Positions 1 through 6,946 of a DNA stretch of 44,570 nt are shown here, piece after piece. The DNA lies in assembly GCA_902790465.1 (NCBI GenBank), contig CADASF010000011.1, forward strand, positions 1 to 44,570. Reading direction: 5' to 3'. Numbering within the stretch: position 1 is the first letter of the stretch; each line of letters begins with the position of its first letter. The stretch is from an uncultured bacterium (GTDB taxonomy: Bacteria > Vulcanimicrobiota > CADAWZ01). A program made the position numbers and the translations under genes. A model generated the notes under the pieces. The model worked only from the letters and a program-made list of their open reading frames with translations. It was not told where the DNA came from and searched no databases.

Positions 1-99
1 AATTCAACATAGCTCCCATTTCTGAGGCTTAGACTTGTGAAGCAACAGCTACTTTCCAATCAGAAGATGGTCGGTCTTTAGCCGAGCATAGCTTCACTT
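1..99 (+). mobile_element. Candidate right end of an IS200/IS605-type element (cut by window edge)
   Basis: A nine-codon open tail (FNIAPISEA, stop at 30-32) is followed by a subterminal hairpin. TCGGT at 71-75 pairs with GCCGA at 81-85 around a CTTTA loop, flanked by GAAG (63-66) and CTTC (92-95), and the block ends in TTCAC (93-97). This layout (3' end of a transposase/TnpB-like ORF, imperfect hairpin, TTCAC-like terminus) is typical of IS200/IS605 right ends, where the 3' part is also transcribed as the guide (omega) RNA. The transposase itself lies outside the window, so this is an inference from end structure only. Confidence 0.35.
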
Positions 100-495
100 T
101 TGTTAGAAATTTTTGCTTATCTATTTGCTTTAAATCTAAAAGAAAAAATATTTAAAAAAGTAAAAAGAGTTGAAGTAAATAAGCGTGGAATAAGATTATT
201 TTTTGCTTATAACTCCCATGATGTTATTTTTGTTTCAAAAAAATACATAGGTTATTTTTTGATAAAAGAAATAAAATCTCCAGAAAATTATGTTGCGTCT
301 TTTCGTATTAAAAGTAGTGCAATTTATGATCCAAATGATATATATAAATATGGATTATACATAGGATTGAAAAAAAGATTAAAAATTAAAGGTCTTAGAA
401 AAGAATTAACAGGTGAAATATTTACAGGTATATCCTTTGAAAATGTAAAAACAGGAGAATTTTTAAAAGAAAAGTTCGATGAAATATTTTTTTGA
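100..495 (+). CDS. Unknown 131-aa protein, probably 5'-truncated
   Basis: I do not recognise this protein. It is Lys/Ile/Phe-rich, has no obvious signal peptide or zinc motif, and looks soluble with alternating beta-like hydrophobics (for example GIRLFFAY and HDVIFVSKKYIGYFL). The only early start is TTG at 100, without a Shine-Dalgarno sequence. The frame is open upstream only to codon 82, because a TAG lies at 79 inside the candidate insertion-sequence hairpin. The simplest reading is that an IS200/IS605-type insertion removed the 5' part of a longer gene, leaving a remnant that may or may not be expressed. Codon use matches the neighbours. No partner gene is evident, since the next gene is convergent. 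Confidence 0.45.
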   Translation: MLEIFAYLFALNLKEKIFKKVKRVEVNKRGIRLFFAYNSHDVIFVSKKYIGYFLIKEIKSPENYVASFRIKSSAIYDPNDIYKYGLYIGLKKRLKIKGLRKELTGEIFTGISFENVKTGEFLKEKFDEIFF

Positions 496-600
496 TAATC
501 TAAAATATTCTTTGGCGAATCATTATTTATAAATAGTTGATTATTCTAAATCATGGAAATCAATTTTTTTAGTTCATAATAAAAATTGATTTACGTGCCT

Positions 601-1425
601 CTAAATATTGCAAAACATTTCAAGCCCTACAGCTATTCCATCTTCATCATTTGATGGTACAGTCTTAAAAGCAATTTGTTTGACATCATTTATTGAATTT
701 TCCATTGCAAAAGAATATTTTGCAAATTTAAGCATAGAAATATCATTTGAACTATCTCCGAAAGCAACTACTTCACTTGATTTTATATTTAATTGTTTGC
801 ATAAATTTTGGAGGGCATTGCCCTTTGAAGCTGTTGGAGAATTTATTTCTGCATTATATTCAAGTGAAAATGTAACTTTTGCATTAAGATTATCTTTACA
901 TAAGTTGATGACTTTTTCTTTTTCACAAATATTTTTGCAAAATATGTTGATTTTATCAACAGGGGTTCCCAATTTTGTCATATATTCTTTCACATTTTCT
1001 ACTGGGGTACATGTTGCATGTAATAGTTTTGTGAATTTTTCGAGATGATATTCTTTGAGATTATCAAATGCGTATTTTTCGAGAAAGGCTCCGTTTTCGT
1101 TGAAAAATTCAAGAGATACATCATAATTTTTTGTTATTTCTATTATTTTTAGAGCTTCTTTTAAAGGTAGTTGGTCTTCAAAAATTCTCTTATTTGATTT
1201 TAGATCGATTATAAAAGCACCATTTGTGCATATTGCATATTTGGCATTTGGAATTTGTTTTGTGTATTGAGTTATTTCTTTTGATGTTCTACCTGTACAA
1301 ATAACTATTTCTATTCCATTTTCAGATGCTTTGTTTAGTGATTGTAATGTTTTTGGTGATATTTGGGATTTTGAATTTAGTAGAGTTCCGTCCATATCAC
1401 AGGCAATTAATTTTATTTTATCCAT
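601..1425 (-). CDS. Cof-type HAD-IIB family hydrolase (sugar/nucleotide phosphatase)
   Basis: Predicted cytosolic Mg-dependent phosphatase of the HAD superfamily, Cof/YbiV-like subfamily, about 274 aa, the usual length for the family. Motif I is DMDGTLL near the N-terminus (nucleophile and acid/base Asp). Motif II is the CTGRT segment near residue 45, the Lys of motif III lies in the C-terminal half, and motif IV is GDSSND near residue 225. A C2-type cap sits between motifs II and III. Substrates of this family are usually sugar phosphates, nucleotides or cofactor phosphates and cannot be told from sequence. I prefer the ATG at 1425, giving MDKIKLIACDMDG, over an in-frame GTG two codons upstream. 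It is convergent with the 100-495 ORF and is followed upstream by a repeat region. Confidence 0.88.
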   Translation of the reverse strand: MDKIKLIACDMDGTLLNSKSQISPKTLQSLNKASENGIEIVICTGRTSKEITQYTKQIPNAKYAICTNGAFIIDLKSNKRIFEDQLPLKEALKIIEITKNYDVSLEFFNENGAFLEKYAFDNLKEYHLEKFTKLLHATCTPVENVKEYMTKLGTPVDKINIFCKNICEKEKVINLCKDNLNAKVTFSLEYNAEINSPTASKGNALQNLCKQLNIKSSEVVAFGDSSNDISMLKFAKYSFAMENSINDVKQIAFKTVPSNDEDGIAVGLEMFCNI

Positions 1426-1444
1426 TTTCACTTTTTAAAGGTAA

Positions 1445-1680
1445 TGTTTGGGGTTGCGAAAGCATAAAAAAATAAATAGATCGATTACAGCATTTTTAAA
1501 TATAGGCGATCGACTTAATTTTTAAGTAAATAATAATTTACAGGCTTAGATTGCCACGGTCGCACAGCTCCCTCGCAATGACAAAGTGGCAAGTACACAG
1601 CCATATATTGGATAGTTTATAGCAACTTTTTTTATTAACTATCCTAACGAGTTAATTTACGACAATTATATAAAATAAAA
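1445..1680. repeat. Dispersed intergenic repeat copy A (TCATTGCGAGG core family)
   Basis: On the minus strand, 1548-1583 carries the core TGTCATTGCGAGGGAGCTGT...GGCAATCT, also seen at 14150, 29982 and 42732. The segment 1493-1660 matches 14243-14410 closely, sharing the GGCGATCGACTTAATTTTT block and the GGATAGTTTATAGCAACTTT block. An 8-bp stem (GGATAGTT 1610-1617 with AACTATCC 1637-1644) lies inside. No ORF of note is present. This fills most of the 1432-1725 gap. Confidence 0.75.
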
Positions 1681-1682
1681 AA

Positions 1683-1715
1683 AGGCTGTAAAAATATTAA
1701 CTTTTTTCACAGCCT
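1683..1715 (-). terminator. Palindromic terminator of the GGCTGTGAAAAAA family (copy A')
   Basis: On the minus strand AGGCTGTGAAAAAAG pairs with a TTTTTACAGCCT arm and is followed by a T-rich run (plus-strand A tract 1670-1682). It begins 10 nt after the stop of the 1726-2058 gene, so it should work as its intrinsic terminator. Its loop (AATATTAAC) is nearly identical to that at 38675-38719. Confidence 0.75.
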
Positions 1716-1725
1716 CACATTTTGT

Positions 1726-2058
1726 TTACCAGTGCATTCTTACTCTTTTAACTTTTATCTTTTTGGGGTCTTCTTTGTCAAGAGTAACTGTATATTTATC
1801 ATTTCCAGAATGTTTTACTGTTTCAAGTACAGTTTGGTTGTATTTTCCACCTGCAAATTTTATTTCTATTTCTCCAGTATGTTCTACAGGAATCGTTATT
1901 TTATCATATTGTGTAATTGTATATGATTTTGACATATTTGTTCCATCTGTAACAGATATATCTAAAGGTCTATTTGTTTTGTTTTCAAAGATTATATTGG
2001 CATATACATTTGATGACATTAACAAAACGATTCCGAGAGCTAAAAGAAATCTTTTCAT
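1726..2058 (-). CDS. Small secreted protein of unknown function
   Basis: A 110-aa protein with a clear N-terminal signal peptide: MKRF, then a hydrophobic core LLALGIVLLMSS, and a likely signal-peptidase I site after VYA. The mature part of about 90 residues is beta-rich and ends in a basic stretch (KKIKVKRVRMHW). I recognise no family. It starts 1 nt after the stop of the upstream DUF885 gene, with a good AAAGAGG ribosome-binding site inside that gene's last codons, so the two are almost certainly co-transcribed. A palindromic terminator follows. A periplasmic or surface location is inferred from the signal peptide alone. Confidence 0.75.
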   Translation of the reverse strand: MKRFLLALGIVLLMSSNVYANIIFENKTNRPLDISVTDGTNMSKSYTITQYDKITIPVEHTGEIEIKFAGGKYNQTVLETVKHSGNDKYTVTLDKEDPKKIKVKRVRMHW

Positions 2059-2059
2059 G

Positions 2060-3676
2060 TTATACCTCTTTCTTTGATAGTTTGTTATCTATCACATTTT
2101 TCATTATAGTTATAGGTAAACTTCCTGCATTAAGCATTATATCATGAATTTCTTTTTTTGTACAACCATATTTTTTCTGAGAGTCATTTATCAACTCTTT
2201 TAACATATGTTTGCCCATTAGATAACTCAGCTGATATCCAGGTGTGTAAGTATATCTTTTTACTTCACCTATTGCTCCTGTATATTCAAGACCTGCATCC
2301 TCTACAAGATGTTTTACAGCATCTTCAAATGACATTTTTCCTGTTGCCAGTTCAACATCAATTACGATTCTCCATGCTCTCCAGTACATATCTTTTAATC
2401 TTATGAGCATTGCAGAAGGCGAATTATAAAATCCTGCTTCAGCTGTTGCGTCTTCGCAATAGTGAGCCCAACCTTCGACAAATTCTGTTGCATGTGCGTA
2501 AATTCTTGCTGTTGAAGGATTTAGATTTGCACAAGTCAACTGTAAATGATGTCCAGGGTATGCTTCATGTACAGATGTACTGACTAAATCTTCAAAACAG
2601 AATTCCATTAGCATATCGTCATTTGACTCAGGAGGTGTCATCATATATATACCTTTTTGATCTGTGTCAAATTTACCAGGTGGTGAATATGCTGCAAATG
2701 GAATTATATGTCTCATGAATATTGGAGTTTCTACAACTTCGAGTATTTCATGTTTTGGAAGAGTTGCGAAATCTGACTTTTCTACAAATTCTCTTGCTTC
2801 TCTCATGACTTTTTTGCAATCATTTATGACATGCTCAAAACTTTCTGCATGTCCTTTTTTGATTTTTTGTAAAACTTCCATTACAGTTGCAGAAGAATCA
2901 ATTTGATTAGCAGTCTTTTTCATTTCTGCATTTATTTTTTTGATGTAGTCATAACCTATTTCCAAAATTTCTTTTGAAGAGTAGGGGAGAAGTCTTTTTT
3001 TCAAAAGTTCATTATATTTGTCTTCACTCATTGTGAAATTTTTGTCTGCTTTTGGAAGTTCATCGAGAAGCCATTGTTCATGAGCTTTAAAAGCGTTTTT
3101 AACATTTATTGCATCTATGTGAAGTTCATTTAATATATCACAGTCATTTGTAACTGTTTTTCCAAAGTCTTCTATAAAATCAATAAAGCCCTTCATTCTT
3201 CTGCAGGACTCTATTCCCATTTCTGTCCAAAGCCAAACAGGATTATGTAATAGAGATTTTTCATTTTCAAGAAAAAGAGGAATTTTTTTCATCTTTTTCA
3301 TTATGCTTAAAAGTCTCTTTTTAATAGGTGTAGAATCTCTAAAAAGTATTGTATAAAGAGCATTTCCGACTGTGTCAACTGATCTTGGATATCTTGCCCA
3401 CAGTTTTAATTCTTTGTGGCGAAATTCCCCTAATTCGAGCATTGATTTCAAGACTTGTTGATCTATTTTTTCGTCATCTGTCAAAACTTCATTTTCAAAT
3501 GATTTGACTTCTCTGAGGAAATTGCGATCATGTTCGACTGTTGCTTCTATGTCTTCCATTCCGCCATCAGGCATTATGTCGTCATATTCTTCAAGTCCCA
3601 TATCACTTCCCCAAAGCGGTGAGATCTTTAGGTCTTCTCTAAAATAACGCTCGGTCATTTTACTGAAATCTGACAT
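2060..3676 (-). CDS. DUF885 family protein (HExxPGHH putative metallopeptidase)
   Basis: About 538 aa, matching the usual 550-600 aa of DUF885 proteins. The family signature SVHEAYPGHHLQ lies roughly two thirds in, with a Glu-containing helix (EFVEGWAHYCED) downstream. The HExxH-type motif and the later Glu are the presumed zinc ligands. Members are annotated as putative carboxypeptidases or peptidases, with few biochemical data. The start is the ATG at 3676: GGAGGG lies 6 nt upstream, inside a longer frame that could begin at 3703. No signal peptide is seen, so it is probably cytosolic. It is first in a two-gene operon with the small secreted protein. The 225-bp AT-rich gap upstream separates it divergently from the acidic-repeat gene. 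Confidence 0.85.
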   Translation of the reverse strand: MSDFSKMTERYFREDLKISPLWGSDMGLEEYDDIMPDGGMEDIEATVEHDRNFLREVKSFENEVLTDDEKIDQQVLKSMLELGEFRHKELKLWARYPRSVDTVGNALYTILFRDSTPIKKRLLSIMKKMKKIPLFLENEKSLLHNPVWLWTEMGIESCRRMKGFIDFIEDFGKTVTNDCDILNELHIDAINVKNAFKAHEQWLLDELPKADKNFTMSEDKYNELLKKRLLPYSSKEILEIGYDYIKKINAEMKKTANQIDSSATVMEVLQKIKKGHAESFEHVINDCKKVMREAREFVEKSDFATLPKHEILEVVETPIFMRHIIPFAAYSPPGKFDTDQKGIYMMTPPESNDDMLMEFCFEDLVSTSVHEAYPGHHLQLTCANLNPSTARIYAHATEFVEGWAHYCEDATAEAGFYNSPSAMLIRLKDMYWRAWRIVIDVELATGKMSFEDAVKHLVEDAGLEYTGAIGEVKRYTYTPGYQLSYLMGKHMLKELINDSQKKYGCTKKEIHDIMLNAGSLPITIMKNVIDNKLSKKEV

Positions 3677-3901
3677 GTATTCCCTCCGTTTTAAAATAAT
3701 CATTATTATAATACAAGAAAAATATAAAAAGCCCTCTTTATTACTTTGTGCTATTTTATTTTTGATTATTTCACTATTAAATTTTAAGTTAAATAATTTG
3801 AATGAGTAACTTTTTTATTTGTATTTAGAGGGTTAATGGAATTAATATAGAAATATAGAATTTTTATATTTCAATTTTTATATTTTTAGGAGTTTATATA
3901 A

Positions 3902-4498
3902 ATGAGAAAGTCAAACAGATATTCAAATGATATTCACGATGATGAATATAGAGAGTTAAAAAGAAAGATGAGAAAAACTGAGCGTGCTATGGAAGAGTTG
4001 GAACAGGAACTCGAAGAGTGCGACGAAGATGATGAAGAGGAGTATGAAAGGTTAGAAAGAAAAATAAGAAAAACTGAGCGTGCCTTGGAAGAATTGGAAA
4101 AAGAACTCGAAGAATACGAAGATGATGAAGATGATGAAGACGATGAAGATGATGAAGACGATGAAGATGATGAAGATGATGAAGATGATGAAGATGATGA
4201 AGATGATGAAGATGATGAAGATGATGAAGATGATGAAGATGATGAAGATGATGAAGACGATGAAGACGATGAAGATGATGAAGATGATGAAGATGATGAA
4301 GACGATGTAGATGATGAAGACGATGAAGACGATGAAGACGATGAAGACGATGAAGATGATGAAGACGATGAAGATGATGAAGACGATGAAGATGATGAAG
4401 ATGATGAAGATGATGAAGATGATGAAGATGATGATAGATATAGAAGAAGACGTTCAAGCAGAAATAGAAATGTAAATAGAAGAAGAGGAAGAAGATAG
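3902..4498 (+). CDS. Coiled-coil / poly-acidic (DDE repeat) / Arg-rich tail protein
   Basis: A 198-aa protein of unknown function with three parts. Residues 15-80 form a charged coiled coil made of two copies of one unit (KMRKTERAMEELEQELEE and KIRKTERALEELEKELEE). Residues about 75-178 are an almost pure Asp-Asp-Glu tract, interrupted once by Val. The last 20 residues are Arg/Asn/Ser-rich. The start ATG has an AGGAG site 9-13 nt upstream, and a strong terminator follows, so it is a single-gene unit. The acidic and basic ends suggest electrostatic binding (DNA, RNA or protein), but that is speculation. The tract is encoded by a 9-bp tandem repeat and may vary in length between strains. Confidence 0.75.
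   Translation: MRKSNRYSNDIHDDEYRELKRKMRKTERAMEELEQELEECDEDDEEEYERLERKIRKTERALEELEKELEEYEDDEDDEDDEDDEDDEDDEDDEDDEDDEDDEDDEDDEDDEDDEDDEDDEDDEDDEDDEDDEDDVDDEDDEDDEDDEDDEDDEDDEDDEDDEDDEDDEDDEDDEDDDRYRRRRSSRNRNVNRRRGRR
4120..4434 (+). repeat. In-frame 9-bp tandem repeat (GATGATGAA/GACGATGAA)
   Basis: About 35 tandem copies of a 9-bp unit encode Asp-Asp-Glu. Third-position T/C changes (GAT/GAC) and one GAT-GTA interruption near 4306-4311 break exact identity. Unit size is a multiple of three, so gain or loss keeps the reading frame. Confidence 0.9.
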
Positions 4499-4519
4499 TC
4501 TTTTTTTTAGTAGTTAGTT

Positions 4520-4569
4520 GATAAAAAAATGAGTGTATGAAGAAATTTCTTCATACACTCATTTTTATC
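4520..4569. terminator. Bidirectional intrinsic terminator
   Basis: A perfect palindrome is centred at 4545/4546: ATGAGTGTATGAAGAAA pairs with TTTCTTCATACACTCAT, flanked by A and T runs on both sides. It lies between the plus-strand acidic-repeat gene (stop 4498) and the minus-strand RTX gene (stop 4700, with an orphan tail to 4581), so it can serve both. Confidence 0.88.
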
Positions 4570-4580
4570 AAATTTATATT

Positions 4581-4702
4581 TTAAACTGGCAAATTTCTCC
4601 AAGTTTTAAAATTTTCTTGTTTTATGTAATAATGTTGCCTTTTTTCTAATCCTAAATCTTCTCTCATGTCGTTTTCATTCAATCCTTCTGGATTTCCTGT
4701 TA
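4581..4702 (-). pseudogene. Orphan alternative C-terminal tail of the adjacent RTX-M91 gene
   Basis: Downstream of the stop at 4700 a second, out-of-frame copy of the gene's last ~40 codons remains open. It reads TGNPEGLNENDMREDLGL, then EKRQHYYIKQENFKTWRNLPV up to a TAA at 4581. The in-gene tail reads ...EKRQHYY then TESEKRKFWRNNYYNN. The two tails share the first ~25 residues and diverge after the double Tyr, though both keep a K-x-WRN pattern. It has no start codon or RBS of its own. It is a partial tandem duplication of the gene's 3' end. Confidence 0.7.
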
Positions 4703-4828
4703 ATTGTTGTAATAATTATTTCTCCAAAATTTACGCTTTTCTGATTCTGTGTAATAATGTTGCCTTTTTTCTAATCCTAAATCTTCTCTCATGTCATTTT
4801 CAGTCAATCCTTCTGGATTTCCTGTTGT
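4625..4828. repeat. Direct repeat pair at the 3' end of the first RTX gene
   Basis: A ~77-bp block (4625-4701) is repeated almost exactly at 4751-4828, with differences such as GTCGTTTTCATTC versus GTCATTTTCAGTC. Period is about 126 bp. The gene's stop lies right at the junction, so the duplication decides which C-terminus is used. Confidence 0.85.
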
Positions 4829-6916
4829 TACTGTACCATCAGGATGTTTTATAGGGATTCCATTTTCTACTGGAAGTCCGACACATTGTCTTTCAAGTTT
4901 ATCTGTTAGATAATCATTTTCACTATTGTCTTCTTTTTGTTTTCCTGGTTGAAGTGTTCCTGTTGCCATGTTGTAAGTATGTACTCCTTCATGGTGAAGA
5001 ACATTTAGTGGAACTCCATTTTCTGATCCATTAACTGCAGGGTTGTAATGTATTTCTGGATCTATGCCTTCACCTCTTTTACCGTCAGGAGTTATCATTG
5101 CATTACTCCAATTTGCACCGCCAGCAAAACCATTTTCTTGATTTTTGAGTTCTTTAATTGTAACAGTATGACCTGATTTATCTATTTCTGACATTAATTT
5201 TTTGCCTGAGCGGGTGTGCCTCATTGATTCTAAATCAGATTCTACTCTCATTTGAAATTCTTCATCGCCTTCTACTTTTATTGAAGAACCTAAATTTTCA
5301 TTTTCTGAAGCCTCATATCTGTTTATTCTATTGCCTTCTTTTGCTTTTATATTTCCTTCAGTATCATCATATATGGTGCTTTTTTCGCTTGTTGTTGTTA
5401 TATTATCTTTTCCTTTACCGCCAAATACAGTGTTTTTGCCATCTCCTGTATTTATTTTATCATTACCTTTTCCACCATCAACAAAATTATTTCCATTTCC
5501 TGTGGTTATGTCATCATTTCCATCTAATCCATATATGACATTTTTCCCATTACCTGCAGTTATTTTGTCATCACCTTTTCCGCCTTCAACATAGTTTTCA
5601 CCATTACCTACTTTTATGTTGTCTTTTCCATCTCTTCCATATATTCTGTTGTCTCCATTACCTGCAGTTATTTTGTCATCACCTTTTCCGCCATCAATTT
5701 TGTTATCACCATTTCCTGCATTTATTTTATCATTTCCATTTTCTCCATAGATGTCATTGTCGCCATTACCTGTTCTTATATTGTCGTTACCATCTCCACC
5801 ATGTATGACATTTTTTCCATTGCCTGCGGTTATATTGTCATCTCCATTATCACCATTTATGGTGTTAGTACCATCGCCTGCATTTATATTATCATTTCCA
5901 TCTCCGCCATTTATAGTGCTAATACCATTTCCTGATACAGTTATATTGTCTTCACCATCTCCTCCATTTATGTTGTTAAGACCATTTCCTGATACAGTTA
6001 TATCATCGTTACCATTTCCGCCATCTATGGTGTTAAACCCATTTCCTGATACATTTATTTTATCATTTCCATCTCCTCCATTTATGGTTTTAACCCCATT
6101 TCCTGATACAGTTATATTATCATCACCATTTCCGCCATTTATAGTGTTAGCACCATTTCCTGATACAGTTATATTATCATTTCCATTTCCAGCATCTATA
6201 TTATTTGTATCTCCGTTTGCTACAATGACATCATTTCCATCTTGTGAATTTATTTTGTTATTTTTTCCTGATACATTTATTTTGTCATTACCATTTCCTG
6301 TTGTTATTGTATTTACATCTCCATTGAGATTTATTTTGTTATTTCCATTACCTGTTTTTATTCTATTTAGATGTGATTCTTTTGATGTAATAGCATTATT
6401 TCCATTTCCAGCGGTTACAAAATTTCTTCCTTGGCTGAGATTTATATTGTTGTTGCCTTCACCTGCATCTATTACAATATTGTTGGAAATTGCAGATATA
6501 TCTACACTGTCATTACCATCACCTAAATTAATTTTGAATCCGTTTGCTGCTTCTTCAGGAGTATATTCTCTTATTTCTCCATTTATATTTATGACAATAT
6601 TTCCATTTTCTTCATTGATACTTGCTTTTATTATATCATTTCCCTCTGATCCATTTATTTGAATCATCTTTTTTTGTGTCTCTTCTGACATAACAAAAGT
6701 ATCAATATTATCACTTATAAGCTGTGAATCTGTTTGTCCAAATATCATTCCTTGTTGATTTTCATTGAAAGAGTCTTCATAATTAGAAAGTTGTTCTTCA
6801 AGAGTTTTTGTATCATCTCTTTTTATTGTATAATCTGTATTATTAACTCCACCGCCAATGATACCCCCAAAAATACCTGTATTACCGCCTAAAATTCCTC
6901 CAATACTTGAACTCAT
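4700..6916 (-). CDS. RTX-repeat protein with C-terminal M91-like zinc metallopeptidase domain (paralogue 1)
   Basis: 738 aa, the longest of eight tandem paralogues. Residues 1-75 are variable and Gly-rich. Residues 75-130 are the family lead-in (SEETQKKMIQINGSEGND...EYTPEEAANGFKI). Residues about 130-515 form an RTX beta-roll of GGxGxDxUx-like nonapeptides, expected to bind calcium. After a linker, residues about 550-715 resemble peptidase family M91 (NleD-like): SGKKLMSEIDKSG, then HEGVH at 642-646 (zinc ligands and catalytic Glu) and LERQCVGL near 675 (probable third ligand). It ends in a 16-residue extension absent from most paralogues. No signal peptide is visible. The RBS AAAGGAA precedes ATG 6916. 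It is last in a run of closely spaced genes (30 bp after paralogue 2). The M91 assignment comes from motif recognition. Confidence 0.85.
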   Translation of the reverse strand: MSSSIGGILGGNTGIFGGIIGGGVNNTDYTIKRDDTKTLEEQLSNYEDSFNENQQGMIFGQTDSQLISDNIDTFVMSEETQKKMIQINGSEGNDIIKASINEENGNIVININGEIREYTPEEAANGFKINLGDGNDSVDISAISNNIVIDAGEGNNNINLSQGRNFVTAGNGNNAITSKESHLNRIKTGNGNNKINLNGDVNTITTGNGNDKINVSGKNNKINSQDGNDVIVANGDTNNIDAGNGNDNITVSGNGANTINGGNGDDNITVSGNGVKTINGGDGNDKINVSGNGFNTIDGGNGNDDITVSGNGLNNINGGDGEDNITVSGNGISTINGGDGNDNINAGDGTNTINGDNGDDNITAGNGKNVIHGGDGNDNIRTGNGDNDIYGENGNDKINAGNGDNKIDGGKGDDKITAGNGDNRIYGRDGKDNIKVGNGENYVEGGKGDDKITAGNGKNVIYGLDGNDDITTGNGNNFVDGGKGNDKINTGDGKNTVFGGKGKDNITTTSEKSTIYDDTEGNIKAKEGNRINRYEASENENLGSSIKVEGDEEFQMRVESDLESMRHTRSGKKLMSEIDKSGHTVTIKELKNQENGFAGGANWSNAMITPDGKRGEGIDPEIHYNPAVNGSENGVPLNVLHHEGVHTYNMATGTLQPGKQKEDNSENDYLTDKLERQCVGLPVENGIPIKHPDGTVTTGNPEGLTENDMREDLGLEKRQHYYTESEKRKFWRNNYYNN
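5882..6166 (-). repeat. Five 57-bp tandem units inside the RTX region of paralogue 1
   Basis: Residues 251-345 contain five 19-residue units, each starting VSGNG (251, 270, 289, 308, 327) and ending in a GGxGxDxI nonapeptide. The rest of the beta-roll has an 18-residue period, so this block carries one extra residue per unit. The near-identity of the DNA units indicates recent expansion. Confidence 0.85.
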
Positions 6917-6946
6917 TTATTTTATTCCTTTCTTTATTATTTTTTA

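Noticed and set aside
4120-4434. Possible CRISPR or VNTR-type array in the 9-bp repeats
   Set aside because: There are no spacers and the unit is 9 bp inside a coding frame; it is a coding tandem repeat.
3987-4457. Minus-strand frame of His-Leu repeats opposite the acidic tract
   Set aside because: Pure antisense of the GAT-GAT-GAA repeat. No RBS or start context, and the real gene on the other strand has both.
5751-6662. Long plus-strand open frame (303 codons) opposite RTX paralogue 1, rich in Pro/Ser/Phe
   Set aside because: It is the antisense shadow of the GNGDDNI repeats: its repeats mirror the RTX unit exactly, it has no RBS, and similar shadows occur opposite every paralogue.
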